From: Sutcliffiella tianshenii
Lineage (GTDB): Bacteria; Bacillota; Bacilli; Bacillales; Bacillaceae_I
DNA length: 64,000 nt
Direction of reading: 5' to 3'
Assembly (NCBI RefSeq): GCF_016908565.1
Contig: NZ_JAFBED010000002.1
Location: 248,001 to 312,000 of the forward strand
The stretch's first letter is position 1. Every line of letters begins with the position of its first letter. Below, one piece after another: positions 25,438 to 33,481 of this stretch. The notes under the pieces were generated by a model that was not told where the DNA came from, searched no databases, and saw nothing but the letters and a program-made list of their open reading frames with translations. The position numbers and the translations under genes were made by a program.

Positions 25438-26100
25438 TTATGCTGCACATGTTAATGTGCACGAAGGAGTGTGTGTAAAACCGGAGCGGGAAGTAGTAAC
25501 GGCGGTCTTCAAGGTCTTAAAAGAAGGCAATAGTCTTATCAAAATGGATGGATCGGCAGTTTGGATGCTTTCTTCCATAAGCCTAGCCATTTCTTTTGCC
25601 TCATCTTCTAACCAGATGCAGTCAATCAATGGCTTTTCTACACCGTTTTTTTCCTTATTTAATCGATTTCTATAGCGGTGGATAATTGCCTTGACCGCTC
25701 CCTCGGTCAAATGGAGGTAATCCCCGATTTCTTGGTTCTGATAATGGAATACTTCTTTTAGAAAGAAGATGACCGCTTGTTTTGGAGTCAGCTGTTTCAG
25801 CAGGAAGTCATGGATGATGAAGGAGTTTTCGTTTGTTGAAGCCTTTGCATCTGATAGATCTGGCATCGTTTCAGACAAGTCCTCCCTATTCCTTTTCCTC
25901 CTGATATCCATCCAATGATTGAAGGCTATTTTCTCGATCAGCCTTCTACTGATTGCCGGAGATTCTTTATAGTTTGCCATTACCTTCGCAAATGTCTCCT
26001 GTGCAAGATCATCGGCATCCCAACGGTTCCGCGTCAAATAGTGACAGTACCTTTGAAGGGAATTGTATTGTTCTATTAGCTTTGTTTCGACTTTATCCAT
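25438..26100 (-). CDS. ECF-like sigma-70 family RNA polymerase sigma factor
   Basis: 220 residues. Region 2 contains [20 protein letters not shown] and region 4 contains [20 protein letters not shown] then RYRNRL, the DNA-binding HTH. About 50 extra residues follow region 4, including [16 protein letters not shown] and ending in a Cys-containing tail (SCTLTCAA), unlike minimal ECF factors; the tail may regulate activity. No anti-sigma gene is adjacent. The downstream gene in the operon encodes a ClpP paralogue, suggesting control by, or of, proteolysis. AAAAGGAG lies upstream of the ATG. Confidence 0.85.
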   Translation of the reverse strand: MDKVETKLIEQYNSLQRYCHYLTRNRWDADDLAQETFAKVMANYKESPAISRRLIEKIAFNHWMDIRRKRNREDLSETMPDLSDAKASTNENSFIIHDFLLKQLTPKQAVIFFLKEVFHYQNQEIGDYLHLTEGAVKAIIHRYRNRLNKEKNGVEKPLIDCIWLEDEAKEMARLMEESIQTADPSILIRLLPSFKTLKTAVTTSRSGFTHTPSCTLTCAA

Positions 26101-26275
26101 CCATTACTCACTCCTTTTACACCACTCATCTTTTAAACGTATAGGGGGCCTGCAAAGATACGGGTGATGAAAATAATTTGATCTACCCCCATAAAATCGA
26201 ACCTGAATGTTAATATTCTATTGATACATACATTTTCATTACATACTACGATTGAAGCTAAAGGAGGTACTTTAA

Positions 26276-26602
26276 ATGGAGGCATCATATGTGAAGGAAT
26301 CCTTAATGGAATGGAAAGAAGAAATACTTTTGCAAAAGAAAGAGATCGACGATGAATATGAAAAGGTAAAGTGCGATCTTAGGCTTTATTCCATCAAATT
26401 CAGTATCACCAAACAGGTCATTCAATCTACCATCAATGACGAAATCATCAACAATATAAAAAATACCTATCATAGGCCATACGAGGAGAAATTCAACGAA
26501 CTGAAACAATACATGAGGGAACTCGATGAGAAAAGAAAAGTGTTCCAGATGTTTGTAGAGAAAATTGAAAAAGTAAGTGAAGATGACCTTGTAGCAAAAT
26601 GA
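26276..26602 (+). CDS. Hypothetical coiled-coil protein
   Basis: 108-residue charged, mostly helical protein with heptad-like patterns (EWKEEILLQKKEIDDEYEKV and the C-terminal FNELKQYMRELDEKRKVFQM). No membrane segment, signal or catalytic motif is visible and I do not recognise the family. AAAGGAGGT lies 8 bases upstream of the ATG, and a strong terminator follows, so it is a real single-gene unit. Confidence 0.75.
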   Translation: MEASYVKESLMEWKEEILLQKKEIDDEYEKVKCDLRLYSIKFSITKQVIQSTINDEIINNIKNTYHRPYEEKFNELKQYMRELDEKRKVFQMFVEKIEKVSEDDLVAK

Positions 26603-26607
26603 AGGTG

Positions 26608-26646
26608 AATAAAGTCCCTGACAGCCAGGGACTTTATTTTTTTACC
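26608..26646 (+). terminator. Terminator between coiled-coil gene and fumC
   Basis: AATAAAGTCCCTG/CAGGGACTTTATT stem with loop ACAGC-type, followed by TTTTTTT. Confidence 0.9.
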
Positions 26647-26668
26647 TCCCCTCCCACCTCTCCTGTTA

Positions 26669-28069
26669 TTAGCCCTCTATCTCCTTTTTGTTACCGATCA
26701 TGTTGGCAGGATCTACTTTCATATCAAACTCCTCCTCAGTCAACAGTCCAGTCTTCACAGCGGCTTCCTTGAGGGTGATACCTTCATGATATGCAAGCTT
26801 TGCAATTTTAGCTGCATTCTCGTATCCGATGAGTGGATTCAGCGCCGTTACGAGCATAAGGGAATTTTCAAGGTTCTCTTTGATTTTAATATGATTAGGT
26901 TCTATCCCCACGACACATTTATCATGAAAACTAATCATGGAATCTGCCAATAGCCTGATGGATTGAAGTAAGTTATAGATGATGACGGGTTTATAGACAT
27001 TCAGTTCAAAGTTGCCTTGGCTTGCTGCGATACCGATTGTCACATCATTGCCCATCACCTGGGCTGCAACCATTGTAAGTGCCTCACTTTGGGTTGGGTT
27101 GACCTTCCCAGGCATGATGGAGCTTCCAGGTTCATTTTCAGGAATGAATATTTCTGCAATTCCGCTCCTTGGACCACTTGCGAGCCACCTGACATCATTG
27201 GCGATCTTCATCAAATCCGCTGCCAATGCCTTCAAAGCACCATGAACATGGACGATCTGATCATGACTTGTCAAAGCATGGAATTTATTTGATGCTGATC
27301 TGAAATCCCTGCCTGTATATAGGCTTATCTCTTTAGCTGCCATATCCCCAAAATCAGGATGGGCATTCAATCCCGTCCCTACTGCCGTGCCGCCGATTGC
27401 GAGCTCCTTCATATATTCGCTGCTTTCCTTCACCATGTTTTCACATTTTTCTAGCATATGATGCCAACCGCTGATCTCTTGTCCCAATGTCAATGGAGTG
27501 GCATCCTGGAGATGTGTGCGGCCAATTTTAATAACATCCTGAAATTCTTCCGCTTTTTGATGCAGTGTGCGCTCCAATTTCAATAAAGCAGGCATCAGCT
27601 TGTCTTCTATTGCAAGGACCCCTGCAATATGCAATGCAGTAGGAAATGTGTCGTTGGAGCTTTGCGACATATTCACATCATCATTCGGATGAAGCGTGAA
27701 ATCCACCCCTCTTTCTTTAAGGATCTGATTCCCCCGTGTTGCGATGACCTCGTTCACATTCATGTTCGATTGGGTACCGCTCCCTGTTTGCCATACAACC
27801 AGCGGGAAATGGTCATCCCACTTGCCGTTGTAAATCTCTTCACAGGCGACAGTTATTGCTTCTGCTTTTTCGAGCGGTAGTTTTCCAAGCTTATAATTGG
27901 ACACGGCGGCCCCTTTTTTTAATAGGGAAAAAGCTTGAATGACTTCTATAGGCATCCGTTCAGTTCCTATTTTGAAGTTCTCCAGGCTTCTCTGTGTCTG
28001 GGCACTCCATAGCTTGTCTTTTGGGACCTTTATTTCTCCCATGGTATCCTTTTCTATCCTGAAGTCCAT
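26669..28069 (-). CDS. fumC: Class II fumarate hydratase
   Basis: 466-residue fumarase (CitG in B. subtilis), converting fumarate to malate in the TCA cycle. Signatures: [20 protein letters not shown] near residue 100, TALHIAG with the catalytic His region, [20 protein letters not shown] and the superfamily signature [16 protein letters not shown] with the catalytic serine. I choose ATG 28069, giving [16 protein letters not shown], which aligns with CitG; GTG 28075 is possible. Transcribed alone, leftward. Confidence 0.96.
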   Translation of the reverse strand: MDFRIEKDTMGEIKVPKDKLWSAQTQRSLENFKIGTERMPIEVIQAFSLLKKGAAVSNYKLGKLPLEKAEAITVACEEIYNGKWDDHFPLVVWQTGSGTQSNMNVNEVIATRGNQILKERGVDFTLHPNDDVNMSQSSNDTFPTALHIAGVLAIEDKLMPALLKLERTLHQKAEEFQDVIKIGRTHLQDATPLTLGQEISGWHHMLEKCENMVKESSEYMKELAIGGTAVGTGLNAHPDFGDMAAKEISLYTGRDFRSASNKFHALTSHDQIVHVHGALKALAADLMKIANDVRWLASGPRSGIAEIFIPENEPGSSIMPGKVNPTQSEALTMVAAQVMGNDVTIGIAASQGNFELNVYKPVIIYNLLQSIRLLADSMISFHDKCVVGIEPNHIKIKENLENSLMLVTALNPLIGYENAAKIAKLAYHEGITLKEAAVKTGLLTEEEFDMKVDPANMIGNKKEIEG

Positions 28070-28241
28070 ATTCACCTTTCCTTCCCATGATTTTTTCTAT
28101 TATTTATTATTCTATTCCTACAATGTAACTATCCAAAACTTAAACTTTAGGGGTACATGCAATTAAAGGAAAATTAAGAATAAACTATAATATTTGTGAT
28201 ATAATGAAATTACCTAAATATTGGGCTCAGGAGGCTTGGCA

Positions 28242-28436
28242 ATGGAATTGAACAGCTATTTGATTCGTCTTTCTTACATGATTATAGGGATTTTTGGGGG
28301 CGTGTTTTTATTCCGTTATATTAAAAATGGAGAGTTATTATTAGATCAACTGATTGGAGTGAGCGTTGGGCTGTTTTTATTGGCCGCTGCAATCATATGG
28401 AGGAGATTGCATCAGACATCTTCCTCAGCAAACTGA
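28242..28436 (+). CDS. Small two-segment membrane protein
   Basis: 64-residue protein with two membrane helices (about residues 9-27 and 39-55) and a short basic/Ser-rich tail. I do not recognise the family. AGGAGG lies 8-9 bases before ATG 28242. A GC-rich terminator begins at the stop codon, supporting a genuine short transcript. Confidence 0.65.
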   Translation: MELNSYLIRLSYMIIGIFGGVFLFRYIKNGELLLDQLIGVSVGLFLLAAAIIWRRLHQTSSSAN

Positions 28437-28471
28437 AACACCCCGTTACGGCTTGTAACGGGGTGTTTTTG
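28437..28471. terminator. Bidirectional terminator
   Basis: AACACCCCGTTAC/GTAACGGGGTGTT perfect stem with a 5-base loop and TTT run, between the small membrane protein and trhO. Confidence 0.95.
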
Positions 28472-28473
28472 GC

Positions 28474-29436
28474 TTAGTTCACTTGCGCTTCTTCACGTAT
28501 AGCTTCAAGTCTTTCAGATACTTCTTCCTCAGAGAGACCATGTTCTGCTATATAGCGGTTCCTTGGATGTTCTCTGCATTCGCTTGAGCAGCTTCGTAGA
28601 TAACGATGTTCATTTACTTCGGAGCTTAGGATCTTTTTATTGCATTCAGGGTTGGCGCAGTTCACATAACGCTCACATGGCTCTCCTGAAAAATGGTCTC
28701 TTCCGACTATCACATGCTCTTTTTGGTTGACTGTAACACTGATGCGATCGTCGAACACATAGCATTGACCGTCCCATAATTCCCCTTGTACCTCCGGGTC
28801 TTTTCCGTAAGTGACAATCCCGCCATCAAGCTGGGATACATCCTCAAAGCCTTCATCCAATAACCAGCCTGAGAATTTTTCGCAACGGACTCCACCTGTA
28901 CAATAGGTTAAAATCTTCTTGCCTTCAAACTTCTCTTTGTTTTCCTTGATCCATTGAGGCAATTCCTTGAATGTGTTGATATCAGGTCTTACTGATCCCC
29001 TGAAATGACCAAGGTCGAATTCATAGTCATTACGTGCATCGATGACCACGGTATTCTCCTGTTGCATCGCCTCGAAGAATTCTTTCGGCTTAAGATGCTT
29101 CCCGGTCGTCTTGTTCGGATCCACGTCATTTTCAAGACGCAATGTAACAAGCTCTGGGCGGAAGCGGACTTTCATTTTTTTGAAAGCATGCCCTTCTGCC
29201 TCATCTATCTTGTAGATCATGTCTGCAAAAAGAGGATTCGCATTCATATGGGCAATATAGGCATCCGTTTGTTCAACAGTTCCTGAAACGGTTCCGTTGA
29301 TCCCTTCTGTTGCGATCAATATCCGCCCTTTCAATCCAAGCTCCTTGCAAAAAGCCAGATGCTCCTGGGTAAATTCTTCCGCGTTTTCGATATCTACATA
29401 TTTGTAATATAAAAGCACTCTATAATCTTGATTCAT
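28474..29436 (-). CDS. trhO: tRNA uridine(34) hydroxylase TrhO (rhodanese-like)
   Basis: 320-residue rhodanese-family enzyme that forms 5-hydroxyuridine at tRNA position 34. Order: an acylphosphatase-like N-terminal domain ([13 protein letters not shown]), a rhodanese domain with [20 protein letters not shown] and the active-site loop [16 protein letters not shown] near residue 190, and a C-terminal Cys-rich part ([26 protein letters not shown]) that probably binds zinc. Known members in B. subtilis are YbfQ. The gene is monocistronic with terminators on both sides. Confidence 0.93.
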   Translation of the reverse strand: MNQDYRVLLYYKYVDIENAEEFTQEHLAFCKELGLKGRILIATEGINGTVSGTVEQTDAYIAHMNANPLFADMIYKIDEAEGHAFKKMKVRFRPELVTLRLENDVDPNKTTGKHLKPKEFFEAMQQENTVVIDARNDYEFDLGHFRGSVRPDINTFKELPQWIKENKEKFEGKKILTYCTGGVRCEKFSGWLLDEGFEDVSQLDGGIVTYGKDPEVQGELWDGQCYVFDDRISVTVNQKEHVIVGRDHFSGEPCERYVNCANPECNKKILSSEVNEHRYLRSCSSECREHPRNRYIAEHGLSEEEVSERLEAIREEAQVN

Positions 29437-29552
29437 TTTTTATCACCAATACCTTTTATGAGTATATTTATCCTTTGTATGTTTCTGTAAAGAACATACA
29501 ACATATTACTATAGCAAATTTAGTTCCATAGATGCAACCTTTCTATTTTATA

Positions 29553-29590
29553 CAAAAAAAGACTCCTGCGCGTGCCGGAGTCTTTTTTTC
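29553..29590. terminator. Terminator between trhO promoter region and hydrolase gene
   Basis: AAAAGACTCC/GGAGTCTTTT stem; the minus strand ends in TTTTTTT, terminating the alpha/beta hydrolase gene. Confidence 0.85.
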
Positions 29591-29595
29591 ATTTT

Positions 29596-30342
29596 TCAAC
29601 CGCAGAAGTTACAGATTGCTTCAATTACTTCCTTCTCCCACTTGTAGGAGTTGAACGTATGATCAGCTCCTTCTATATGTTTAAGGGTTGCATTGGGATA
29701 GCAGTTTTGCTGATAAAGTGATGAAACCTTTACATGTACAGCCTGATCGTTCGTTCCGTGGATCAACAACACGTCATTTGTATATCGTGCTGCCTTTTCC
29801 CATACCTCCAAGCTTTTAAGTTCCGTCACGAATTCCTTTCCTAATAAATTGCCTCCGAGGTCATAGGCGTTGAGCTCTTCTATAAAAGTGGCAAAGCCCA
29901 TCTGCTTTTCGATGATCTCTGGTAATGTCCCGGCGGGGGCTAGTAATATAAGCTTTTTTATTTCTGCTGAATGGTCCCCGGCCAATAGGCTTGCAACCAA
30001 TCCGCCCATACTGAAACCTAGAACAATGATATTGTTCTTATCGACTGATGGATGGGATTGAACACTCTCCAAGATCGCCTTTGCTTCACTGACCTCGCTG
30101 AGTACAGTCATCTCTTCAAAATTCCCGTCACTTTCCCCGCTTCCCAAAAAGTCAAAGCGAAAAGAAGCGATTCCCATCGTCTCTAGTGCGCGGGATATTT
30201 TCAAGAAAAATCTGTGTGGCTCAAGCTTTGTACCCGTAAAACCATGGAAGAGAATGACGGCAGGGAGTTTGTTCCCAATAGGAATGTGCTGCATTCCCCT
30301 CAATATCTGTCCCTTATGATCAATTTCAATTGATTTTTGCAA
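29596..30342 (-). CDS. Alpha/beta hydrolase
   Basis: 248-residue cytosolic alpha/beta hydrolase. The oxyanion segment is ILFHGFTGTKLEPH, the nucleophile elbow GFSMGGLVASL near residue 107, the acid probably in IHGTNDQAVH, and the His in IEGADHTFN. It resembles cinnamoyl/feruloyl esterase-like serine hydrolases, but the substrate is unknown. TTG 30342 has AAGGGTG at suitable spacing; GTG 30351 overlaps that site. Confidence 0.9.
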   Translation of the reverse strand: MQKSIEIDHKGQILRGMQHIPIGNKLPAVILFHGFTGTKLEPHRFFLKISRALETMGIASFRFDFLGSGESDGNFEEMTVLSEVSEAKAILESVQSHPSVDKNNIIVLGFSMGGLVASLLAGDHSAEIKKLILLAPAGTLPEIIEKQMGFATFIEELNAYDLGGNLLGKEFVTELKSLEVWEKAARYTNDVLLIHGTNDQAVHVKVSSLYQQNCYPNATLKHIEGADHTFNSYKWEKEVIEAICNFCG

Positions 30343-30540
30343 AATAGTCACCCTTTTATTTCTGAATATTATCCATATTGTAACCTACATGAGGTTTGGT
30401 GCCTAGCTAACATTTACGGACTTCTAAGACAATCGCTTGTTTGGCAAAATTAAAAAGATTGAATAGCACCCAACTTAAAATGGTCAACCTTCGCAACCAT
30501 CATCAGGGCAAAGTGGATGCAGAATTTGTCTGCTAGATTC

Positions 30541-30579
30541 AAAAAAGAAAAAAGACCCCGGTGCAAATACCGAAGTCTT
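30541..30579 (-). terminator. Terminator of the HTH-AtpD-like gene
   Basis: On the minus strand AAGACTTCGG/CCGGGGTCTT (two G-T pairs) followed by TTTTTTC. The 200 bases between here and the hydrolase gene (30352-30540) show no convincing gene. Confidence 0.8.
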
Positions 30580-30590
30580 CCCATACAATG

Positions 30591-31637
30591 TTATCTTAAT
30601 GAACCAATATAACTTAGAGAATCAACCTGTACTGTATCAAAGGATCCGTCCAGAATCTTTCTGACATCCTCAAGGGTGTCAGAAAGGCTAACAGACTCTC
30701 CTTTTTTACCGGAGAACTGCTCCGCGACATAAAATGGCTGAGTCAAATACGCTTCCAGTCTTACTCCCCTTTGGAAAGTTAAAAGCTCGGATTCTGGTAG
30801 TCGGTCAGTACCCCTCACATTTACCAAGGACCGTAATTCCCTGTAGCGGCGCAATAACTTTTGTGCACGCTGTTGGATGCTTAGATGCTGCTGGTCCAAA
30901 TGAGCTCCTTCAAGGACAGAGGATGTGGAATAGACGGGATTGATTGCCGGGAATTTATGTCTTGCTGCCAGGTCCGCATCAAACTGCCAGAGTGTTTCAA
31001 GTGGACCGAATGGAAGGTCTTCATCCACAACCTCTCCACTTAAGTCCACCAAAAACGTGGTAACAGAATGGATGCCTACGTTGTCAAGCTTCTCCTGTAG
31101 TTCCTGAATCTTGCCGGAGAGGACGTGACTTCTGTCTGCTGCAAAGGCAATATCTTTAGAATTTCCAAGTGCCAGCGATTTTTCATAGCTTTCTTCAATG
31201 GAGTTTGTAATAATATCTATCTCATTGCTGATGTCGTTAACTTCTGGATGATTTCCTTCCGAATTCAATAGCATGGTCGTGAAGCCATCTTTCTTTAAGC
31301 GATGGAATAATTCAGCAAGTAATACGAGTTGCCCCATCCCGGGACGAGCCACCAATCCATTGGTGCCGCCTTTTGTTAACGGAGCAAATAAATCCACAAC
31401 TTTAATTTTTGTTTCGATCATTTCTACCTTCTCCCCTCTGATAATCAAATCATCCAAACTGCAGCCTGCCAAATCAGCAAGAGCAACCAAAGTGCGGACC
31501 TCCGCTCTTCCTACCGGAATTTTTCCTGTGCAAAGATTTGATACTGTTGCCGGACGTAAACCGACGGATTTGGCAACACTCGTTAAATTAGGGACACGCC
31601 TTCTTAGTAAGGAAACATTTAATCTTATATTTTCCAA
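30591..31637 (-). CDS. HTH protein fused to a degenerate F1-ATPase beta-like domain
   Basis: 348 residues. Residues 5-67 are a Xre/LacI-like HTH (LTSVAKSVGLRPATVSNLCT). From about 75 the sequence follows AtpD: ETKIKVVDLFAPLTKGGTNG aligns with the segment before the P-loop, and residues 230-345 follow its C-terminal domain (AINPVYSTSSVLEG, QKLLRRYRELRSLV, AYLTQPFYVAEQFSG). The P-loop is broken: the usual GGAGVGKTVL is ARPGMGQLVL, with no Lys or Thr, and the catalytic GER motif is gone. The AtpD N-terminal barrel is missing. So it probably does not hydrolyse ATP; a transcription-regulator role is inferred. Start is TTG with AAGGGGTG; an in-frame stop lies just upstream. Confidence 0.85.
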   Translation of the reverse strand: MENIRLNVSLLRRRVPNLTSVAKSVGLRPATVSNLCTGKIPVGRAEVRTLVALADLAGCSLDDLIIRGEKVEMIETKIKVVDLFAPLTKGGTNGLVARPGMGQLVLLAELFHRLKKDGFTTMLLNSEGNHPEVNDISNEIDIITNSIEESYEKSLALGNSKDIAFAADRSHVLSGKIQELQEKLDNVGIHSVTTFLVDLSGEVVDEDLPFGPLETLWQFDADLAARHKFPAINPVYSTSSVLEGAHLDQQHLSIQQRAQKLLRRYRELRSLVNVRGTDRLPESELLTFQRGVRLEAYLTQPFYVAEQFSGKKGESVSLSDTLEDVRKILDGSFDTVQVDSLSYIGSLR

Positions 31638-31699
31638 ATTTTACACCCCTTCCTTACTTTTAACAGTAATATATCTTTCTTCATAGCGCAACTATAAAA

Positions 31700-31715
31700 T
31701 TACGCTAAAGCGAAA
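31700..31715. promoter_or_regulatory. Putative operator near the HTH-AtpD-like gene
   Basis: TTACGCTAAAGCGAAA is palindromic as TT.CGCT..AGCG.AA. Similar half-sites TAGCGC (31684-31689) and TATAGCGAG (31736-31744) flank it, 60-110 bases upstream of the start, which suits an autoregulatory site. Confidence 0.4.
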
Positions 31716-31844
31716 TTTTTTTTACTCTAATTGTATATAGCGAGTTTTGTATGATAAATCCTGAATTTCTGGTTCGAAAGTATTGTAAGGATTTTATAAA
31801 AAGGTTATATTTACAGAAATGAATGCCCTTACACATGAAAAAAT

Positions 31845-31856
31845 CGAAACGTTTCA
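31845..31856. promoter_or_regulatory. Palindrome GAAACGTTTC upstream of glucoamylase-like gene
   Basis: CGAAACGTTTCA is a LacI-family-like operator, similar to but two bases shorter than a CcpA cre site. It lies downstream of a possible promoter (TTGTAA, 17 bases, TATATT) and about 45 bases before the start. Confidence 0.35.
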
Positions 31857-31900
31857 CTCGGAATGGGGTCTTCGATATATATTGGAAAGGAGAATGTCGG

Positions 31901-33247
31901 TTGAAAAAATACGCAATTTCAGCAATATCTTTAATTGTCCTTGTAGCTATAGTTCTATCTCTATTAAATAACAAGGCGGGTTTGAAAGCAGATGGAGAAA
32001 TTGATCAAGAGTTATTGGTCACTGCAGGGAAAACGTTTCAATTTTTCGAGGATTATACTGACCCATCCACGGGCCTGACGATGGACCGGGTAGATTTCGA
32101 GCCAAATGAGGTGAAGGCTGAGCACACCTCCCCTACCAATATTGCCATGTATTTGATGGGAATGGCGTCAGCTGTCGAGCTTGACTTGATTTCAAAAAAG
32201 GATGCAGAGAAGAAAGTAGAAACCACCCTTCATACCTTGGAGGAAATGGAAAAATGGAATGGGCTCTATTATAACTGGTATTACACGAAGGACGGCTCCC
32301 TGAAGAAGGATTGGGGTCAGTTCATCTCAAGTGTCGATAATGGCTGGCTTACTGCCGGACTTATCGTAACCGGCCAATATTTCGAAAACTTGAAAGGAAT
32401 GACAGATCCGTTAGTTTCGGCTATGGATTATTCCTACCTCTACGACCCAGAAGTGGGACATCTATATGGAGGCTATGATGTCGAGAAGAATAGTGTCACC
32501 TCCCATCATTACGGACTGCTCTATACGGAGCCCCGAGTCGCCAGCTATTTGGCAATCGGAAAAGGTGATGTTCCAGAAGAACATTGGTGGAAGCTATTTC
32601 GTGCATTCCCTCCAGAGTTTGACTGGCAACAGCAACGGCCAAATGGAAAGATGGAAACGTATGATGGAATAGAACTATATCAAGGTTATTATGAATATGA
32701 AGGAATCAAATATGTTCCAAGCTGGGGAGGCAGCATGTTTGAAGCGCTGATGCCGAGCCTTGTCTTAAAGGAAAATGAATTGGGTAAAAATGCTCTTGGA
32801 TTAAACAATAAGCATCATGTTGAGGGGCAGATCCGTTTTGCAGAAAAAAATGAGTACAGCGCATGGGGATTTTCACCCGCTGGCATACGGAATAATTATG
32901 GGGAGTTTGGAGTTCCGGTACTCGGTACGGAAGGTTATGCGGATAAAGCGACTGTCACCCCACACGCGACCTTCCTGGCGCTCGAACATGCACCGGAAGA
33001 GGCTCTTGCCAATATCCAAGCGTTGAAGGAACTTGAGGCTTTTGGCGAGGATTATGGGTTCTATGATTCAGTCAATCTTAAATCAAAAGAAGTGGCACAC
33101 TCTTATCTTTCCTTGGATCAAGGAATGATATTAGTCTCCATTGCCAACTACCTACGTGATGGGGTCATTCGTGAAAACTTCCACAAGGATCCGATCGGGA
33201 AAAAACCTGAGCATTTATTGGAGAAGGAGAATTTCAATATACAGTAA
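31901..33247 (+). CDS. Glucoamylase-like membrane-anchored glycoside hydrolase
   Basis: 448-residue protein with an N-terminal signal anchor (residues 4-22, ISAISLIVLVAIVLSLL) and an extracellular (alpha/alpha) barrel of the glucoamylase-like/DUF3131 group: GLTMDRVDF, YYNWYYTKDG, SVDNGWLTAGLIVTG, PSWGGSMFEALMPSLVL, SAWGFSPAG and LDQGMILVSIANYL. The family includes beta-1,2-glucan-acting enzymes; the substrate here is unknown. The TTG at 31901 is chosen for AAAGGAG 8 bases upstream. It is divergent from the HTH-AtpD-like gene, which may regulate it. Confidence 0.8.
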   Translation: MKKYAISAISLIVLVAIVLSLLNNKAGLKADGEIDQELLVTAGKTFQFFEDYTDPSTGLTMDRVDFEPNEVKAEHTSPTNIAMYLMGMASAVELDLISKKDAEKKVETTLHTLEEMEKWNGLYYNWYYTKDGSLKKDWGQFISSVDNGWLTAGLIVTGQYFENLKGMTDPLVSAMDYSYLYDPEVGHLYGGYDVEKNSVTSHHYGLLYTEPRVASYLAIGKGDVPEEHWWKLFRAFPPEFDWQQQRPNGKMETYDGIELYQGYYEYEGIKYVPSWGGSMFEALMPSLVLKENELGKNALGLNNKHHVEGQIRFAEKNEYSAWGFSPAGIRNNYGEFGVPVLGTEGYADKATVTPHATFLALEHAPEEALANIQALKELEAFGEDYGFYDSVNLKSKEVAHSYLSLDQGMILVSIANYLRDGVIRENFHKDPIGKKPEHLLEKENFNIQ

Positions 33248-33273
33248 TGCAACATAATTAATTCATACTAAAT

Positions 33274-33305
33274 GCCTTGGACCTTCCAGGGCTTTTTCTT
33301 TTTGG
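33274..33305 (+). terminator. Terminator of glucoamylase-like gene
   Basis: GCCTTGGA/TCCAGGGC stem (one G-T pair) followed by TTTTTCTTTTT. Confidence 0.8.
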
Positions 33306-33317
33306 CTAGAAACTCGG

Positions 33318-33372
33318 ATCAACAATGGTGAAATTATTTTCAACTAAAATGAAATTACTTTCAGTTGTTGAT
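33318..33372. repeat. Two tandem 14-bp palindromes inside a larger inverted repeat
   Basis: TGAAATTATTTTCA (33329-33342) and TGAAATTACTTTCA (33350-33363) repeat with 21-base spacing. They are enclosed by ATCAACAA (33318-33325) and TTGTTGAT (33365-33372). The site lies between the terminators of two convergent genes, so no gene obviously uses it. Confidence 0.55.
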
Positions 33373-33435
33373 GCACTTTTGTTCCAGTGCCATGAACATA
33401 AGTTTATAATTGTTGATTTTTTGTACATAATACAC

Positions 33436-33470
33436 AAAAATAAAAAGCGGCAGAGAAATCTGCCGCTTCC
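33436..33470 (-). terminator. Terminator of tcyP
   Basis: AAGCGGCAGA/TCTGCCGCTT perfect stem; the minus strand continues TTTTATTTTTG. Confidence 0.92.
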
Positions 33471-33481
33471 CTTCATCTCAA

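Noticed and set aside
30406-30540. Short plus-strand frame (about 43 codons) between hydrolase and HTH-AtpD gene
   Set aside because: It lacks a start with a ribosome site and has no recognisable similarity; likely chance.
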